From JABMQB01 sp964408795 (GTDB taxonomy: Bacteria; Bacteroidota; Bacteroidia; Bacteroidales; Prolixibacteraceae), in the NCBI GenBank assembly GCA_964408795.1, contig CAYPAW010000034.1:7403-71402 (forward strand): 64,000 bases of DNA, in the 5' to 3' direction. The position numbers and the translations under genes were made by a program. The notes below the pieces were generated by a model. That model was not told the DNA's origin, did no database searches, and saw nothing but the letters and a program-made list of their open reading frames with translations. Positions 35,259 to 43,931 of the stretch are shown in pieces (the stretch's first letter is position 1; every line of letters starts with the position of its first letter).

Positions 35259-37445
35259 TCAATTGCCCATATCGGATAAGAATTTAATCCGCATCAACCG
35301 GATATCTTCTTCGCTGTATTCATCTTCCCCCAGTTCTTCCAGGGCTTCATTGATGGAATCGCTGGAGGCTTCCCGGAAGTAATCGAAGATTTCATGTTGG
35401 TGTTCATCATCCAGAATGTTGTTGATGTAATAATCGATGTTCAGACGGGTGCCTGAACTGACAATGGCCTCTACCTCGTTGAGTACATCCAGGACTTCAA
35501 TGCCCTGCGAATCGGCGATATCTTCGAAAGCGATTTTGCGGTCGATGCTTTGGATGATAAACACTTTCAGTTTTGATTTGTTGGCTACTGAGCGGACCAC
35601 CATGTCCTGGGGACGTTCGATTTCGTTCTCCTCCACATATTTTTTGATCAACTCAACAAATTCTTTTCCGTATCTTCGGGCTTTGCCTTGTCCGACTCCT
35701 TGGATCTTCTGCAATTCATCCAGGTTTATAGGATATTGAAGCGACATATCGGCCAGCGAGGGGTCCTGAAAGATCACAAAAGGCGGAAGGTTTAATTTGA
35801 GTGCTTTTCTTTTTCTCAGGTCTTTCAGCATGGCAAACAGCGTGGGGTCTCCTCCGGAACCTCCCGTTGGGGCGCCCCCGGTTATGGCATCCTCTTCCTC
35901 GTCTTCGTAATTATGGTTTTTAACCAGCATGAAGGTTTCCGGGTTTTTCAGAAACTGCTCTCCTTTTTGGGTCACTTTCAGCAATCCGTAATTTTCAATT
36001 TCCTTATTGATGTAACCGGCGATCATCGCCTGCCTGAAGACAGCACTCCAGAACCGTTCATCGTGGTCTGCTCCGGCTCCAAAGGATTCCAGCTGGTAAT
36101 GTTTAAAGGATTTTACGGCCGCTGTTTTGTTCCCGACCAGAATATCCCCAATATGTTCTGCTTTGTATTTTCCTTTCACCTCATTGATTGCATCAAGACC
36201 CATAAGCAATTCTTCGGTTGCCTCGATTTGTTCTTTAGGGTTCAGACAGTTGTCGCAGTTGCCGCAATTTTCTTCCGGGAATTTTTCCCCGAAGTAGTGG
36301 AGAAGGATGATTCTTCTGCAGATCGCTGATTCAGCATAGGAAACCGTATCGAGGAGCAGTTGTTTTCCGATTTCCTGTTCCGCTACGGGTTTTCCGTGCA
36401 TGAATTTTTCCAGTTTCTGGATATCTTTATAACTGTAGAAGGTGATGCATTTTCCTTCTCCGCCGTCACGGCCAGCGCGTCCGGTTTCCTGATAATATCC
36501 CTCGAGACTTTTGGGAATATCGTAATGAATAACAAAACGCACGTCGGGTTTGTCGATTCCCATCCCGAAAGCTATGGTTGCAACAATCACATCGACCTCT
36601 TCCATAAGGAAGGCATCCTGGTTGGCTGACCGGGTAGCAGCATCCATGCCGGCATGGTAGGGGAGTGCTTTGATCCCATTTACTTGCAGAACCTCAGCCA
36701 GTTGTTCTACCTTTTTACGACTCAGGCAATAGATAATACCCGATTTGTTGGGGTTATGCTTGATAAATTTAATGATCTGCGCCTCAGGCTTCACTTTGGG
36801 CCGGACTTCATAGTACAGGTTCGGCCGGTTAAAGGAAGCTTTAAAGACATTGGCATCCAGAATACCCAGATTTTTTTGTATGTCGTGTTGTACTTTCGCC
36901 GTTGCTGTTGCAGTTAATGCAATGACCGGAGAAGGACCGATTTCGTTAATAATCGGCCTGATACGCCGGTATTCCGGCCGGAAATCATGCCCCCATTCAG
37001 AAATGCAGTGAGCCTCATCCACGGCATAAAAAGAAATCGTTATATGCTTCAGGAATTCTATATTGTCCTCTTTGGTTAGCGATTCAGGCGCTACATACAA
37101 CAACTTGGTTTTTTGGGCCATTACATCCGCCTTTACTTCCTGGATCGCGGCTTTGGAAAGAGAAGAATTGAGAAAATGAGCAACGTGATCTTTGGTCTGA
37201 AAACCCCGGATCGAATCCACCTGGTTTTTCATTAAGGCGATTAAAGGGGAAATGACAATCGCTGTTCCTTCCATTAACAAGGCAGGTAACTGGTAAATTA
37301 ACGATTTCCCTCCTCCGGTTGGCATCAAAACAAAGGTGTCTTGCCCCGAAAGCACACTCCTGATGGCTTCTTTCTGCTGCCCCTTAAACCGGTCAAAACC
37401 AAAATATTTCTGCAGATGTTCTGTTAATGTATGGTCTTTATACAT
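35259..37445 (-). CDS. recQ: ATP-dependent DNA helicase RecQ
   Basis: A 728-residue superfamily 2 helicase. The Walker A is MPTGGGKS (41-48), the DEAH box is AVDEAHCISEWGHDFRPEYRR, and motif VI is YYQETGRAGRDG. A zinc-binding set of cysteines (CRRIILLHYFGE... CGNCDNC) and a winged helix (RQC) follow, then an HRDC domain near residues 535-600 and a Bacteroidota C-terminal extension with a helix-turn-helix-like VFIIQSIDRKIAFEDIADSQGIEVLDVLNEVE. The tail is acidic. It acts in recombination and stalled-fork repair. Confidence 0.97.
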   Translation of the reverse strand: MYKDHTLTEHLQKYFGFDRFKGQQKEAIRSVLSGQDTFVLMPTGGGKSLIYQLPALLMEGTAIVISPLIALMKNQVDSIRGFQTKDHVAHFLNSSLSKAAIQEVKADVMAQKTKLLYVAPESLTKEDNIEFLKHITISFYAVDEAHCISEWGHDFRPEYRRIRPIINEIGPSPVIALTATATAKVQHDIQKNLGILDANVFKASFNRPNLYYEVRPKVKPEAQIIKFIKHNPNKSGIIYCLSRKKVEQLAEVLQVNGIKALPYHAGMDAATRSANQDAFLMEEVDVIVATIAFGMGIDKPDVRFVIHYDIPKSLEGYYQETGRAGRDGGEGKCITFYSYKDIQKLEKFMHGKPVAEQEIGKQLLLDTVSYAESAICRRIILLHYFGEKFPEENCGNCDNCLNPKEQIEATEELLMGLDAINEVKGKYKAEHIGDILVGNKTAAVKSFKHYQLESFGAGADHDERFWSAVFRQAMIAGYINKEIENYGLLKVTQKGEQFLKNPETFMLVKNHNYEDEEEDAITGGAPTGGSGGDPTLFAMLKDLRKRKALKLNLPPFVIFQDPSLADMSLQYPINLDELQKIQGVGQGKARRYGKEFVELIKKYVEENEIERPQDMVVRSVANKSKLKVFIIQSIDRKIAFEDIADSQGIEVLDVLNEVEAIVSSGTRLNIDYYINNILDDEHQHEIFDYFREASSDSINEALEELGEDEYSEEDIRLMRIKFLSDMGN

Positions 37446-37572
37446 GAAAATGAAACGTCATCGAATGATAAAATATTTCTAATTTATTAAAAGTAGGTGA
37501 AATGTCCAATGAATTGTTGATTTAAAAACAAAACAAAAATCATTCCGGTAATGTAAAAAAAGAAGAAGTGCG

Positions 37573-37580
37573 TATATTTG
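37573..37580 (+). promoter_or_regulatory. Bacteroidota -7 promoter element for tatC
   Basis: TATATTTG matches TAnnTTTG and lies 37 bp before the tatC ATG at 37618. No TTG is found at the usual -33 spacing. Confidence 0.5.
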
Positions 37581-37617
37581 TGGAGTTTTTTTTTAAAATC
37601 AGGCAAGTTAATTTTGA

Positions 37618-38487
37618 ATGAACGATTCATCCGATAAGGAGACTACCACAAGAAAACGAACCAAAAAACAGAAACGGGGTATTCAGGCAGAGATGTCGTT
37701 TCTGGAACACCTCGAAGAGTTGCGTTGGCATATCATTCGTTCCGTGCTGGCAGTAGTTGTATTTGCTGTTGTTGCCTTTCTCCTGAAAGATTTCATTTTT
37801 GATGCGGTTATTTTAAAACCCAAGACTCCTGAGTTTTTCACCAATCGAATGTTCGCTAAATTGGGAGATCTGATTCATTCGGAGGCTATAAAAATCAATC
37901 AGCAGGAACTGAATCTGATTGCCATAAAAATGGCCGATCAGTTTATGATTCACATCATGGTATCCATTATTGCCGGATTGATCATTGCTTCGCCTTTTGT
38001 CATCAACGAATTCTGGATGTTTATCCGGCCGGCCTTGTATGACAAGGAGAAAAAATATGCCAGCGGGGCGGTTTTCTTTACTTCGGCTCTTTTTATCGTG
38101 GGGATTCTGTTCGGTTATTACCTGATCGTTCCTTTATCAATTCATTTTCTGGGGTCCTACAGTATTAGTGAAGAAGTTGTCAATCAGATCAATACCCGTT
38201 CGTATATTAGCACGCTGACTTCCATTTCGTTTGCCTCCGGTATAGTATTTCTGATTCCGGTATTTTCCTATTTTCTGAGCAAGGTGGGTATTTTGACTCC
38301 TTCGTTTATGAAAACCTACCGGAAGCATGCTTATGTGGTCATGTTGTTGTTGTCAGCCATCATTACCCCTCCGGATGTATTCAGTCAGATTATGGTTTGT
38401 TTGCCCCTGGTTTTTTTATATGAGATTGGCATTATGATTTCCCGGAGGGTCGTTAAAAAACGTGAAAAAGAGCTGGATGAGATGTAA
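37618..38487 (+). CDS. tatC: Sec-independent protein translocase subunit TatC
   Basis: A 289-residue inner-membrane protein with six helices and the conserved cytoplasmic start MSFLEHLEELRWHIIRS, which contacts twin-arginine signals. The first periplasmic loop is long, as in other Bacteroidota TatC. Further conserved is PFVINEFWMFIRPALYDKEKKYA. It exports folded proteins such as the Tat-tagged oxidoreductase encoded at 27849-29222. No tatA lies beside it; the downstream gene is lptB, 30 bp away. Confidence 0.96.
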   Translation: MNDSSDKETTTRKRTKKQKRGIQAEMSFLEHLEELRWHIIRSVLAVVVFAVVAFLLKDFIFDAVILKPKTPEFFTNRMFAKLGDLIHSEAIKINQQELNLIAIKMADQFMIHIMVSIIAGLIIASPFVINEFWMFIRPALYDKEKKYASGAVFFTSALFIVGILFGYYLIVPLSIHFLGSYSISEEVVNQINTRSYISTLTSISFASGIVFLIPVFSYFLSKVGILTPSFMKTYRKHAYVVMLLLSAIITPPDVFSQIMVCLPLVFLYEIGIMISRRVVKKREKELDEM

Positions 38488-38517
38488 CCTTGATCGAAAA
38501 TTGTTTTCTTTGTTGGT

Positions 38518-39240
38518 ATGATCCTGCGGGCAGAAAATATGGTTAAGAAATACGGTCGGCGCACGGTGGTCAGGGACGTTAGTTTCCATGTTAAACAGGG
38601 CGAGATTGTTGGATTGCTGGGACCGAACGGAGCCGGGAAAACAACCTCTTTTTACATGATTGTCGGGTTGATCCAGCCTTTAACCGGAAGGGTTTATATC
38701 GACGATGAAAACATAACCGGATTACCCGTGTACCGGAGAGCCCAGAAAGGGATTGGATACCTGGCCCAGGAGGCCTCAGTTTTCAGGAAATTATCCATTG
38801 AGGATAACCTGAGGGCCGTCCTGGAGATGACGGATTATTCGCGCGAATACCAAAAGGAAAAACTGGAAACCCTCCTGGAGGAATTTGGCTTGCGGCACAT
38901 ACGAAAAAGCAAAGGCTATCAACTGTCGGGAGGCGAACGCCGGCGCACAGAAATAGCCCGGGCCCTGGCCATTGATCCGAAATTTTTCCTCCTGGATGAA
39001 CCCTTTGCCGGGGTCGACCCGATCGCTGTGGAAGATATCCAGCATATTGTTACCCGCTTAAAGGATAAAAACATCGGGGTGCTGATCACGGATCACAATG
39101 TACACGAGACCCTTTCCATTACTGACCGTTCTTACCTGCTCTTCGAAGGATCGATCATGAAATCCGGAACCGCCGAAGATTTGGCCAATGACGAAGAGGT
39201 GCGCCGCGTATATCTTGGCCAGAATTTTGCATTGCGCTAA
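38518..39240 (+). CDS. lptB: LPS export ABC transporter ATP-binding protein LptB
   Basis: A 240-residue ABC ATPase that powers LPS extraction from the inner membrane with LptFG. Walker A GPNGAGKT is at 35-42, the signature is LSGGERRRTEIARALA, Walker B FFLLDEPFAGVDPIAVEDIQ, and the H-loop LITDHNVHETLSI. The sequence GLPVYRRAQKGIGYLAQEASVFRKLSIEDNL is characteristic of LptB. It probably shares a transcript with tatC. Confidence 0.97.
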   Translation: MILRAENMVKKYGRRTVVRDVSFHVKQGEIVGLLGPNGAGKTTSFYMIVGLIQPLTGRVYIDDENITGLPVYRRAQKGIGYLAQEASVFRKLSIEDNLRAVLEMTDYSREYQKEKLETLLEEFGLRHIRKSKGYQLSGGERRRTEIARALAIDPKFFLLDEPFAGVDPIAVEDIQHIVTRLKDKNIGVLITDHNVHETLSITDRSYLLFEGSIMKSGTAEDLANDEEVRRVYLGQNFALR

Positions 39241-39296
39241 CAGGAGCCGGAAGTCCAGGGTTGCAGATTCCCCTTTTTCAGCCAATAAAAAAATCG

Positions 39297-39304
39297 TATA
39301 TTTG
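39297..39304 (+). promoter_or_regulatory. Bacteroidota -7 promoter element for tRNA-Leu(TAG)
   Basis: TATATTTG matches TAnnTTTG and ends 11 bp before the tRNA 5' end, a distance typical for tRNA start sites. Confidence 0.6.
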
Positions 39305-39315
39305 CGCCGCAAAAT

Positions 39316-39397
39316 GCGGACGTGGCGGAATTGGTAGACGCGCCAGACTTAGGATCTGGTGCCTTAAGGCGTGGGGGTTCGAGTCCCTTCGTCCGCA
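39316..39397 (+). tRNA. tRNA-Leu (anticodon TAG)
   Basis: An 82-nt class II tRNA: acceptor GCGGACG/CGTCCGC, discriminator A, anticodon loop CTTAGGA (TAG) in the CCAGA/TCTGG stem, variable arm TGCCTTAAGGCGT, T-loop GGTTCGAGTCC. CCA is not encoded. The open frame that runs from here into tig is an artefact. Confidence 0.95.
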
Positions 39398-39513
39398 CAG
39401 GTCTTGGACGACAGGCCTTCTCAGGAACAACATTGCAAAAGATACGAAAGGGAAAAGAGCCTTTCCTGATTATGCAGGAGTTAGGTTCAGAACCGGGAAT
39501 TTTAAAAAATACT

Positions 39514-40866
39514 ATGGAGATTAAAAGAGAGAATGTTGATGCGGTTAATGCAATTCTTAGCATTACCATTGAAAAATCAGATTATCAGGAAACGGTGGAA
39601 AAAGCCCTGAATGATTACCGAAAAGAAGCAGTAATCCCGGGTTTCAGAAAAGGAAAAGTCCCGGCAGGACTGATCAGACAACGCGTGGGGAAGGCAATTC
39701 TTGCAGAGGAGGTGAATAAAATTCTTTCCAGTAGCCTCTCCAAATACATCGTGGAAGAAAAACTGCCTATGCTGGGGGAACCCCTGCCTAATGAAACCAT
39801 CCAGAAACCGATTGATTTTGATAACGACGAGCAGTTTGAATTCGTATTTGATATCGGTTTGACCCCGGAAATTAAAATCAACCTGGATAAACGCAGCAAA
39901 TACGACTATTACACCATAAAGGTGGATAAGGAGATGATCGATAATCAGCTGGAAACAATAGCCAGACAGCATGGAACCTATATGCCGGTTGACGAAGTAA
40001 CCGAACAGACCAATGTACGGGGTGATTTTATTCAAATCGATGAAGAGGGAACCGAAACAGAGGAAGGTATACGCCGCGAAGGAGCTCTCCTGGCTGTAAA
40101 CCGGATCAAAGACGAGAAAATAAAAAAAGAATTCATCGGGAAGAAAAAAGACGATACCCTGGTTTTTAATCCGATGAAGGCCTTTCAAAATCGCCATGAG
40201 GTGAGCCATCTGCTTGCAATAAATCATGAAGAGACCGATAACCTGAACAGTGAATTTACCTTTACCATACAAGAAATATCGGTTTTTAAACCGGCTGAGA
40301 TAAATGAAGCCCTTATAGAAAAAGTGTACGGTAAAGAATCCGGTATTCAAACCATGAAGGAATTCCGAGGCAAAATCAAAGAAGAACTGGCCGTCAGCCT
40401 GGAACAATCTTCGGAAATTAAATTTGAACTGGATACCCGTAAGACCCTGCTGGAAAAAAATGGTTTTGAATTGCCGGAACCTTTCTTGAAAAGGTGGCTG
40501 GTGGTGAACAATAAAAATCTGACCAACGAACAGATCGATCAGGATTTTGATCAATTTATCGAGGATCTCCGCTGGCAGATTATTAGTGATGCCATTATCA
40601 AAGACAATGACCTGAAGGTTTCCAAAGAGGAGGCCCTTGAATTGGCCCGCCAGGTTGCACTCTCACAGTTTCAACAATATGGAATGGCTCAGGTCCCGGA
40701 TGAACAGCTCACCCAGTTTGCCGAAATGATGCTGGATAAAGAAGAAGAACGGGAACGGCTTTACAGAAAACTGTATAATGAAAAAATCATGGATGTCGTC
40801 AAGGAAAAAACGAACATCCAGGAAAAAGAAGTCTCCCATAAGAAGTTCCTGGAAATGATGAAGTAA
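39514..40866 (+). CDS. tig: Trigger factor
   Basis: A 450-residue ribosome-bound chaperone. The ribosome-binding tail is present as VIPGFRKGKVPAGLIRQRVG (about 41-60, the GFRxGKxP signature). The middle PPIase-like domain (about 155-245) is diverged and may lack catalytic activity, as in many Bacteroidota; a long helical C-terminal cradle follows. The ATG at 39514 is chosen because the protein then starts at the conserved first strand; upstream in-frame codons lie in the tRNA. The order tig-clpP-clpX is a conserved arrangement. Confidence 0.95.
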   Translation: MEIKRENVDAVNAILSITIEKSDYQETVEKALNDYRKEAVIPGFRKGKVPAGLIRQRVGKAILAEEVNKILSSSLSKYIVEEKLPMLGEPLPNETIQKPIDFDNDEQFEFVFDIGLTPEIKINLDKRSKYDYYTIKVDKEMIDNQLETIARQHGTYMPVDEVTEQTNVRGDFIQIDEEGTETEEGIRREGALLAVNRIKDEKIKKEFIGKKKDDTLVFNPMKAFQNRHEVSHLLAINHEETDNLNSEFTFTIQEISVFKPAEINEALIEKVYGKESGIQTMKEFRGKIKEELAVSLEQSSEIKFELDTRKTLLEKNGFELPEPFLKRWLVVNNKNLTNEQIDQDFDQFIEDLRWQIISDAIIKDNDLKVSKEEALELARQVALSQFQQYGMAQVPDEQLTQFAEMMLDKEEERERLYRKLYNEKIMDVVKEKTNIQEKEVSHKKFLEMMK

Positions 40867-40903
40867 AAAATCCGGGTTTTCATCGATCCGAAAACATTTT
40901 TTA

Positions 40904-40911
40904 TACCTTTG
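40904..40911 (+). promoter_or_regulatory. Bacteroidota -7 promoter element for clpP-clpX
   Basis: TACCTTTG matches TAnnTTTG between tig and clpP and ends 74 bp before the ATG at 40986, so clpPX can be transcribed apart from tig. Confidence 0.5.
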
Positions 40912-40985
40912 TGGTTTGTTTGCCAGGCAGGGACAGGTTCTGGCTGGCAGCCAGATACAGCTTTTTATACTTTAAACGCGAACCC

Positions 40986-41663
40986 ATGTCAAATCAGGAT
41001 GATTTTAAAAAGTATGCAACCAGGCATGCCGGCTTAAGCAGCTTGACCCTGGAACGTTACAGTTCGATATACGGAAGTTATATATCGCCGACCATCATTG
41101 AGGAAAGGCAACTGAATGTAGCTTCCATGGATGTTTTTTCGAGGTTGATGATGGACCGGATCATCTTTCTGGGTGTTCCTATTGACGATACGGTAGCCAA
41201 CATTATTCAGGCTCAGTTGTTGTACCTGGACTCAACGGATCCCTCCAAGGATATCCAGATCTATTTCAATACTCCGGGGGGTGCGGTGCATGCCGGACTG
41301 GGTATTTACGACACCATGCAATATATCAGTGCCAATATTGCGACGATCTGCACCGGCATGGCTGCTTCCATGGGAGCCGTCTTGCTGACAGCCGGAACCA
41401 AAGGCAAACGTTCTGCCTTAAAGCATTCCAGAATTATGATCCATCAGCCTATGGGCGGAGCACAGGGACAGGCTTCCGATATTGAAATCACCGCCCGGGA
41501 GATCATGAAAATTAAAAAAGAACTTTATACCATTATTGCGGAACATTCCGGGAAACCCTATGAACAGGTTGAAAAAGATGCCGACCGCGATTACTGGATG
41601 AATTCACAGGAAGCCGTGGATTATGGAATGATCGATGAAATCTTAATCCGACATAGTAAATAA
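40986..41663 (+). CDS. clpP: ATP-dependent Clp protease proteolytic subunit
   Basis: A 225-residue ClpP. The nucleophile is S128 in GMAASMGA, the histidine H153 in MIHQPMGG, and the Asp lies in the downstream ADRDYWMNSQEAVDYGMID region. The N-terminus (KKYATRHAGLSSLTLERYSSIYGSYISPTIIEERQ) is the Bacteroidota form. The ATG at 40986 is used; a GTG at 40911 would put coding sequence over the promoter. clpX follows after eight bases. Confidence 0.97.
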   Translation: MSNQDDFKKYATRHAGLSSLTLERYSSIYGSYISPTIIEERQLNVASMDVFSRLMMDRIIFLGVPIDDTVANIIQAQLLYLDSTDPSKDIQIYFNTPGGAVHAGLGIYDTMQYISANIATICTGMAASMGAVLLTAGTKGKRSALKHSRIMIHQPMGGAQGQASDIEITAREIMKIKKELYTIIAEHSGKPYEQVEKDADRDYWMNSQEAVDYGMIDEILIRHSK

Positions 41664-41671
41664 AAAAATAA

Positions 41672-42904
41672 ATGGCTGGGAAAAATACAACGGATAAATG
41701 TTCTTTTTGCGGAAGGGATAAAGAGGATGTCAAACTGTTGATCGCCGGCATCGATGCCCATATATGCGACCGGTGTGTGGAACAGGCCCATGCCATTGTG
41801 CTCGAAGAGTTGAAACGGGATACTGCCTTTGATCTTTCGGGTGTACAGCTTTTAAAACCCAAGGAGATCAAGGAGTTTCTTGATGGGTATGTCATCGGCC
41901 AGGATCATGCAAAGAAGGTTTTGGCTGTTTCGGTTTACAATCACTACAAACGGTTGACCCAGAAAATTGGGGAGGATGAGACCGAAATTGAGAAGTCGAA
42001 CATTATCCTTGTAGGAGAAACCGGAACCGGCAAAACGCTTCTGGCACGCACCATAGCCCGGATGTTGCATGTCCCCTTTACGATTGTTGATGCCACGGTA
42101 CTTACGGAAGCCGGCTATGTGGGGGAGGATATTGAAAGCCTGCTGACGCGCCTTCTGCAGGTAGCTGATTACAATGTGGAAGCTGCTGAAAAGGGGATTG
42201 TTTTCATTGATGAGATTGATAAAATTGCCCGCAAAAGCGATAATCCATCCATAACGCGTGATGTTTCGGGAGAAGGGGTTCAACAGGGATTGCTTAAATT
42301 GCTCGAAGGCTCGGTTGTGAATGTGCCCCCTCAGGGAGGACGCAAACACCCGGAACAAAAATTGATCCCGATCAATACAAAGAATATCCTGTTTATATGC
42401 GGAGGCGCTTTTGATGGCATCGAAAAAAAAATCGGAAAAAGGCTGAATACCCGGGTAATCGGTTACAGCGCTTCCAAAGAAACAGACCGTATCGACCGTG
42501 AGAACCTCCTCCAGTACATTGCCCCTCAGGATCTGAAAGCTTTTGGCCTGATCCCGGAAATTATCGGCCGTTTACCGGTAATTGCCTATCTCAACCCCCT
42601 GGAACGGGATACCCTGAGAAGCATCCTTACAGAACCCAAAAACTCAGTGATCAGACAATACAAAAAGTTGTTCGAACTGGATGATATTAAACTGGAGTTT
42701 GAAGAAGATGCACTGCAATTTATTGTGGATAAAGCCATTGAGTTTAAACTGGGAGCCCGTGGGTTGCGTTCCATCTGTGAAAACATCATGATCGATGCCA
42801 TGTTTGATACACCCTCTGAAAAAGTGGATGTCCTGGTGATCGATAAGAAATATGCCGAAGGAAAACTAAACCGGCAAACCATGCAGCAGCTGAAAGCCAG
42901 TTGA
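41672..42904 (+). CDS. clpX: ATP-dependent Clp protease ATP-binding subunit ClpX
   Basis: A 410-residue AAA+ unfoldase. The N-terminal zinc-binding domain has CSFCGRDKEDV and CDRCVEQ (four cysteines). Walker A GETGTGKT is at 115-122, Walker B GIVFIDEIDKIARK, sensor and arginine-finger blocks follow, and the ClpP-contacting IGF-type loop is LNTRVIGYSASKE-adjacent with IGKR. It feeds unfolded substrates into the ClpP chamber encoded just upstream. Confidence 0.98.
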   Translation: MAGKNTTDKCSFCGRDKEDVKLLIAGIDAHICDRCVEQAHAIVLEELKRDTAFDLSGVQLLKPKEIKEFLDGYVIGQDHAKKVLAVSVYNHYKRLTQKIGEDETEIEKSNIILVGETGTGKTLLARTIARMLHVPFTIVDATVLTEAGYVGEDIESLLTRLLQVADYNVEAAEKGIVFIDEIDKIARKSDNPSITRDVSGEGVQQGLLKLLEGSVVNVPPQGGRKHPEQKLIPINTKNILFICGGAFDGIEKKIGKRLNTRVIGYSASKETDRIDRENLLQYIAPQDLKAFGLIPEIIGRLPVIAYLNPLERDTLRSILTEPKNSVIRQYKKLFELDDIKLEFEEDALQFIVDKAIEFKLGARGLRSICENIMIDAMFDTPSEKVDVLVIDKKYAEGKLNRQTMQQLKAS

Positions 42905-42942
42905 TGAAAATCCAAACGATTCCTGAACAGAAATCATGGGTT

Positions 42943-42976
42943 TTAACCCGAATAATTCATGAATAGCTCAGGTTAA
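42943..42976. terminator. 34-bp palindrome between convergent clpX and dehydratase genes (dispersed-repeat relative)
   Basis: The ends TTAACC/GGTTAA and the core ATTCATGAAT form an imperfect palindrome. T-rich flanks on both strands (TTTTAACC and, on the minus strand, TTTTTAACC) suit a bidirectional terminator. Its right arm overlaps the stop codon of the dehydratase gene. The left half matches the right end of the 98-bp repeats and the right half matches the palindrome next to copy B. Confidence 0.6.
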
Positions 42977-43917
42977 AAAGGCAGGTGTTCGAGATCGACA
43001 TTTCCTCCGGAAAGGATAATTCCTGTTTTTTTCCCTTTCACGTCTACTTTCTGATCAAGGATAGCGGCTAACGGAACGGCTGATGAAGGTTCTACAATGA
43101 TTTTCATGCGTTCCCAGATCATCCGCATGGCTTCAACAATTCTATTTTCCGGGACTGTAACAACGTGATGTATCGTTTCCATCATGATGGCGAAGGTTCG
43201 TTCACCCAGTGAGGTCAGCAAACCGTCGGCCATGGTTTGCGGGTGGGTGGAAGGGATTCGTTTTTTCTGGTTAAAAGATTGCCAGGCATCATCAGCGCCT
43301 GCCGGTTCGCAGGCAATCACGTTGCATTGGGGCGATAAATGGCGCGCGGCAATAGCGGTACCGCTCATTAGTCCGCCTCCCCCCACAGGAACCAGGATGT
43401 TGTCAAAAGAACCGTAATCCAGGATCAGTTCCCGGGCGGCTGTTCCCTGGCCGCTGATTACCTGAAAATCATTGTAGGGATTTATTTCAGTGGCTCCGGT
43501 ATGGTTGATTATTTCGCGTAACATTTCTTCGCGGGCTTCCAACGTGGGTTTGCAAAAGGTGATCTCAGCCCCGTAACCGGCAACGGCTCTTTTTTTTATC
43601 TCCGGAGCATTCTCCGGCATCACAATATAGGCTTTCAGGCCCTGAATATTGGCAGCCAGTGCCAGGGCTGCCGCATGGTTTCCCGAGGAATGAGTCGCCA
43701 CGCCCCTGGCAGCATCTTCTCCCGACAGGGTTAAAACCGCATTGCAGGCTCCCCGGAATTTGAATGCTCCTACTTTCTGGAAATTCTCGCATTTGAAATA
43801 GAGGGTTCCTCCGGTAATTTTGTTGATGCTTTGAGAGGTAAGAACAGGGGTGTGATGAACGAGATCTTTAATGCGTTCATAAGCTGCTTCAACATCCTGG
43901 TATTGCGGTAGGTTCAT
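42973..43917 (-). CDS. PLP-dependent threonine/serine dehydratase (or serine racemase-like)
   Basis: A 314-residue fold-type II PLP enzyme. The Schiff-base lysine lies in KVGAFKFRGACNAV; the PLP-phosphate loop is PVGGGGLMSG; SSGNHAAALALAA is the substrate-binding block. It lacks the C-terminal ACT regulatory domain of biosynthetic IlvA, so it is a short catabolic threonine dehydratase or serine racemase type; sequence alone does not decide. The ATG at 43917 is preferred; a TTG at 43935 would overlap the stop of the SMP-30 gene by four bases. Both genes are likely cotranscribed. Confidence 0.88.
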   Translation of the reverse strand: MNLPQYQDVEAAYERIKDLVHHTPVLTSQSINKITGGTLYFKCENFQKVGAFKFRGACNAVLTLSGEDAARGVATHSSGNHAAALALAANIQGLKAYIVMPENAPEIKKRAVAGYGAEITFCKPTLEAREEMLREIINHTGATEINPYNDFQVISGQGTAARELILDYGSFDNILVPVGGGGLMSGTAIAARHLSPQCNVIACEPAGADDAWQSFNQKKRIPSTHPQTMADGLLTSLGERTFAIMMETIHHVVTVPENRIVEAMRMIWERMKIIVEPSSAVPLAAILDQKVDVKGKKTGIILSGGNVDLEHLPF

Positions 43918-43931
43918 TGGATGAATGCTTT

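Noticed and set aside
39322..39513. Open frame joining tRNA-Leu(TAG) to the trigger factor start
   Set aside because: The residues (AELVDAPDLGSGALRRGG type) are the well-known translation of a tRNA-Leu gene; trigger factor similarity starts at the ATG at 39514.
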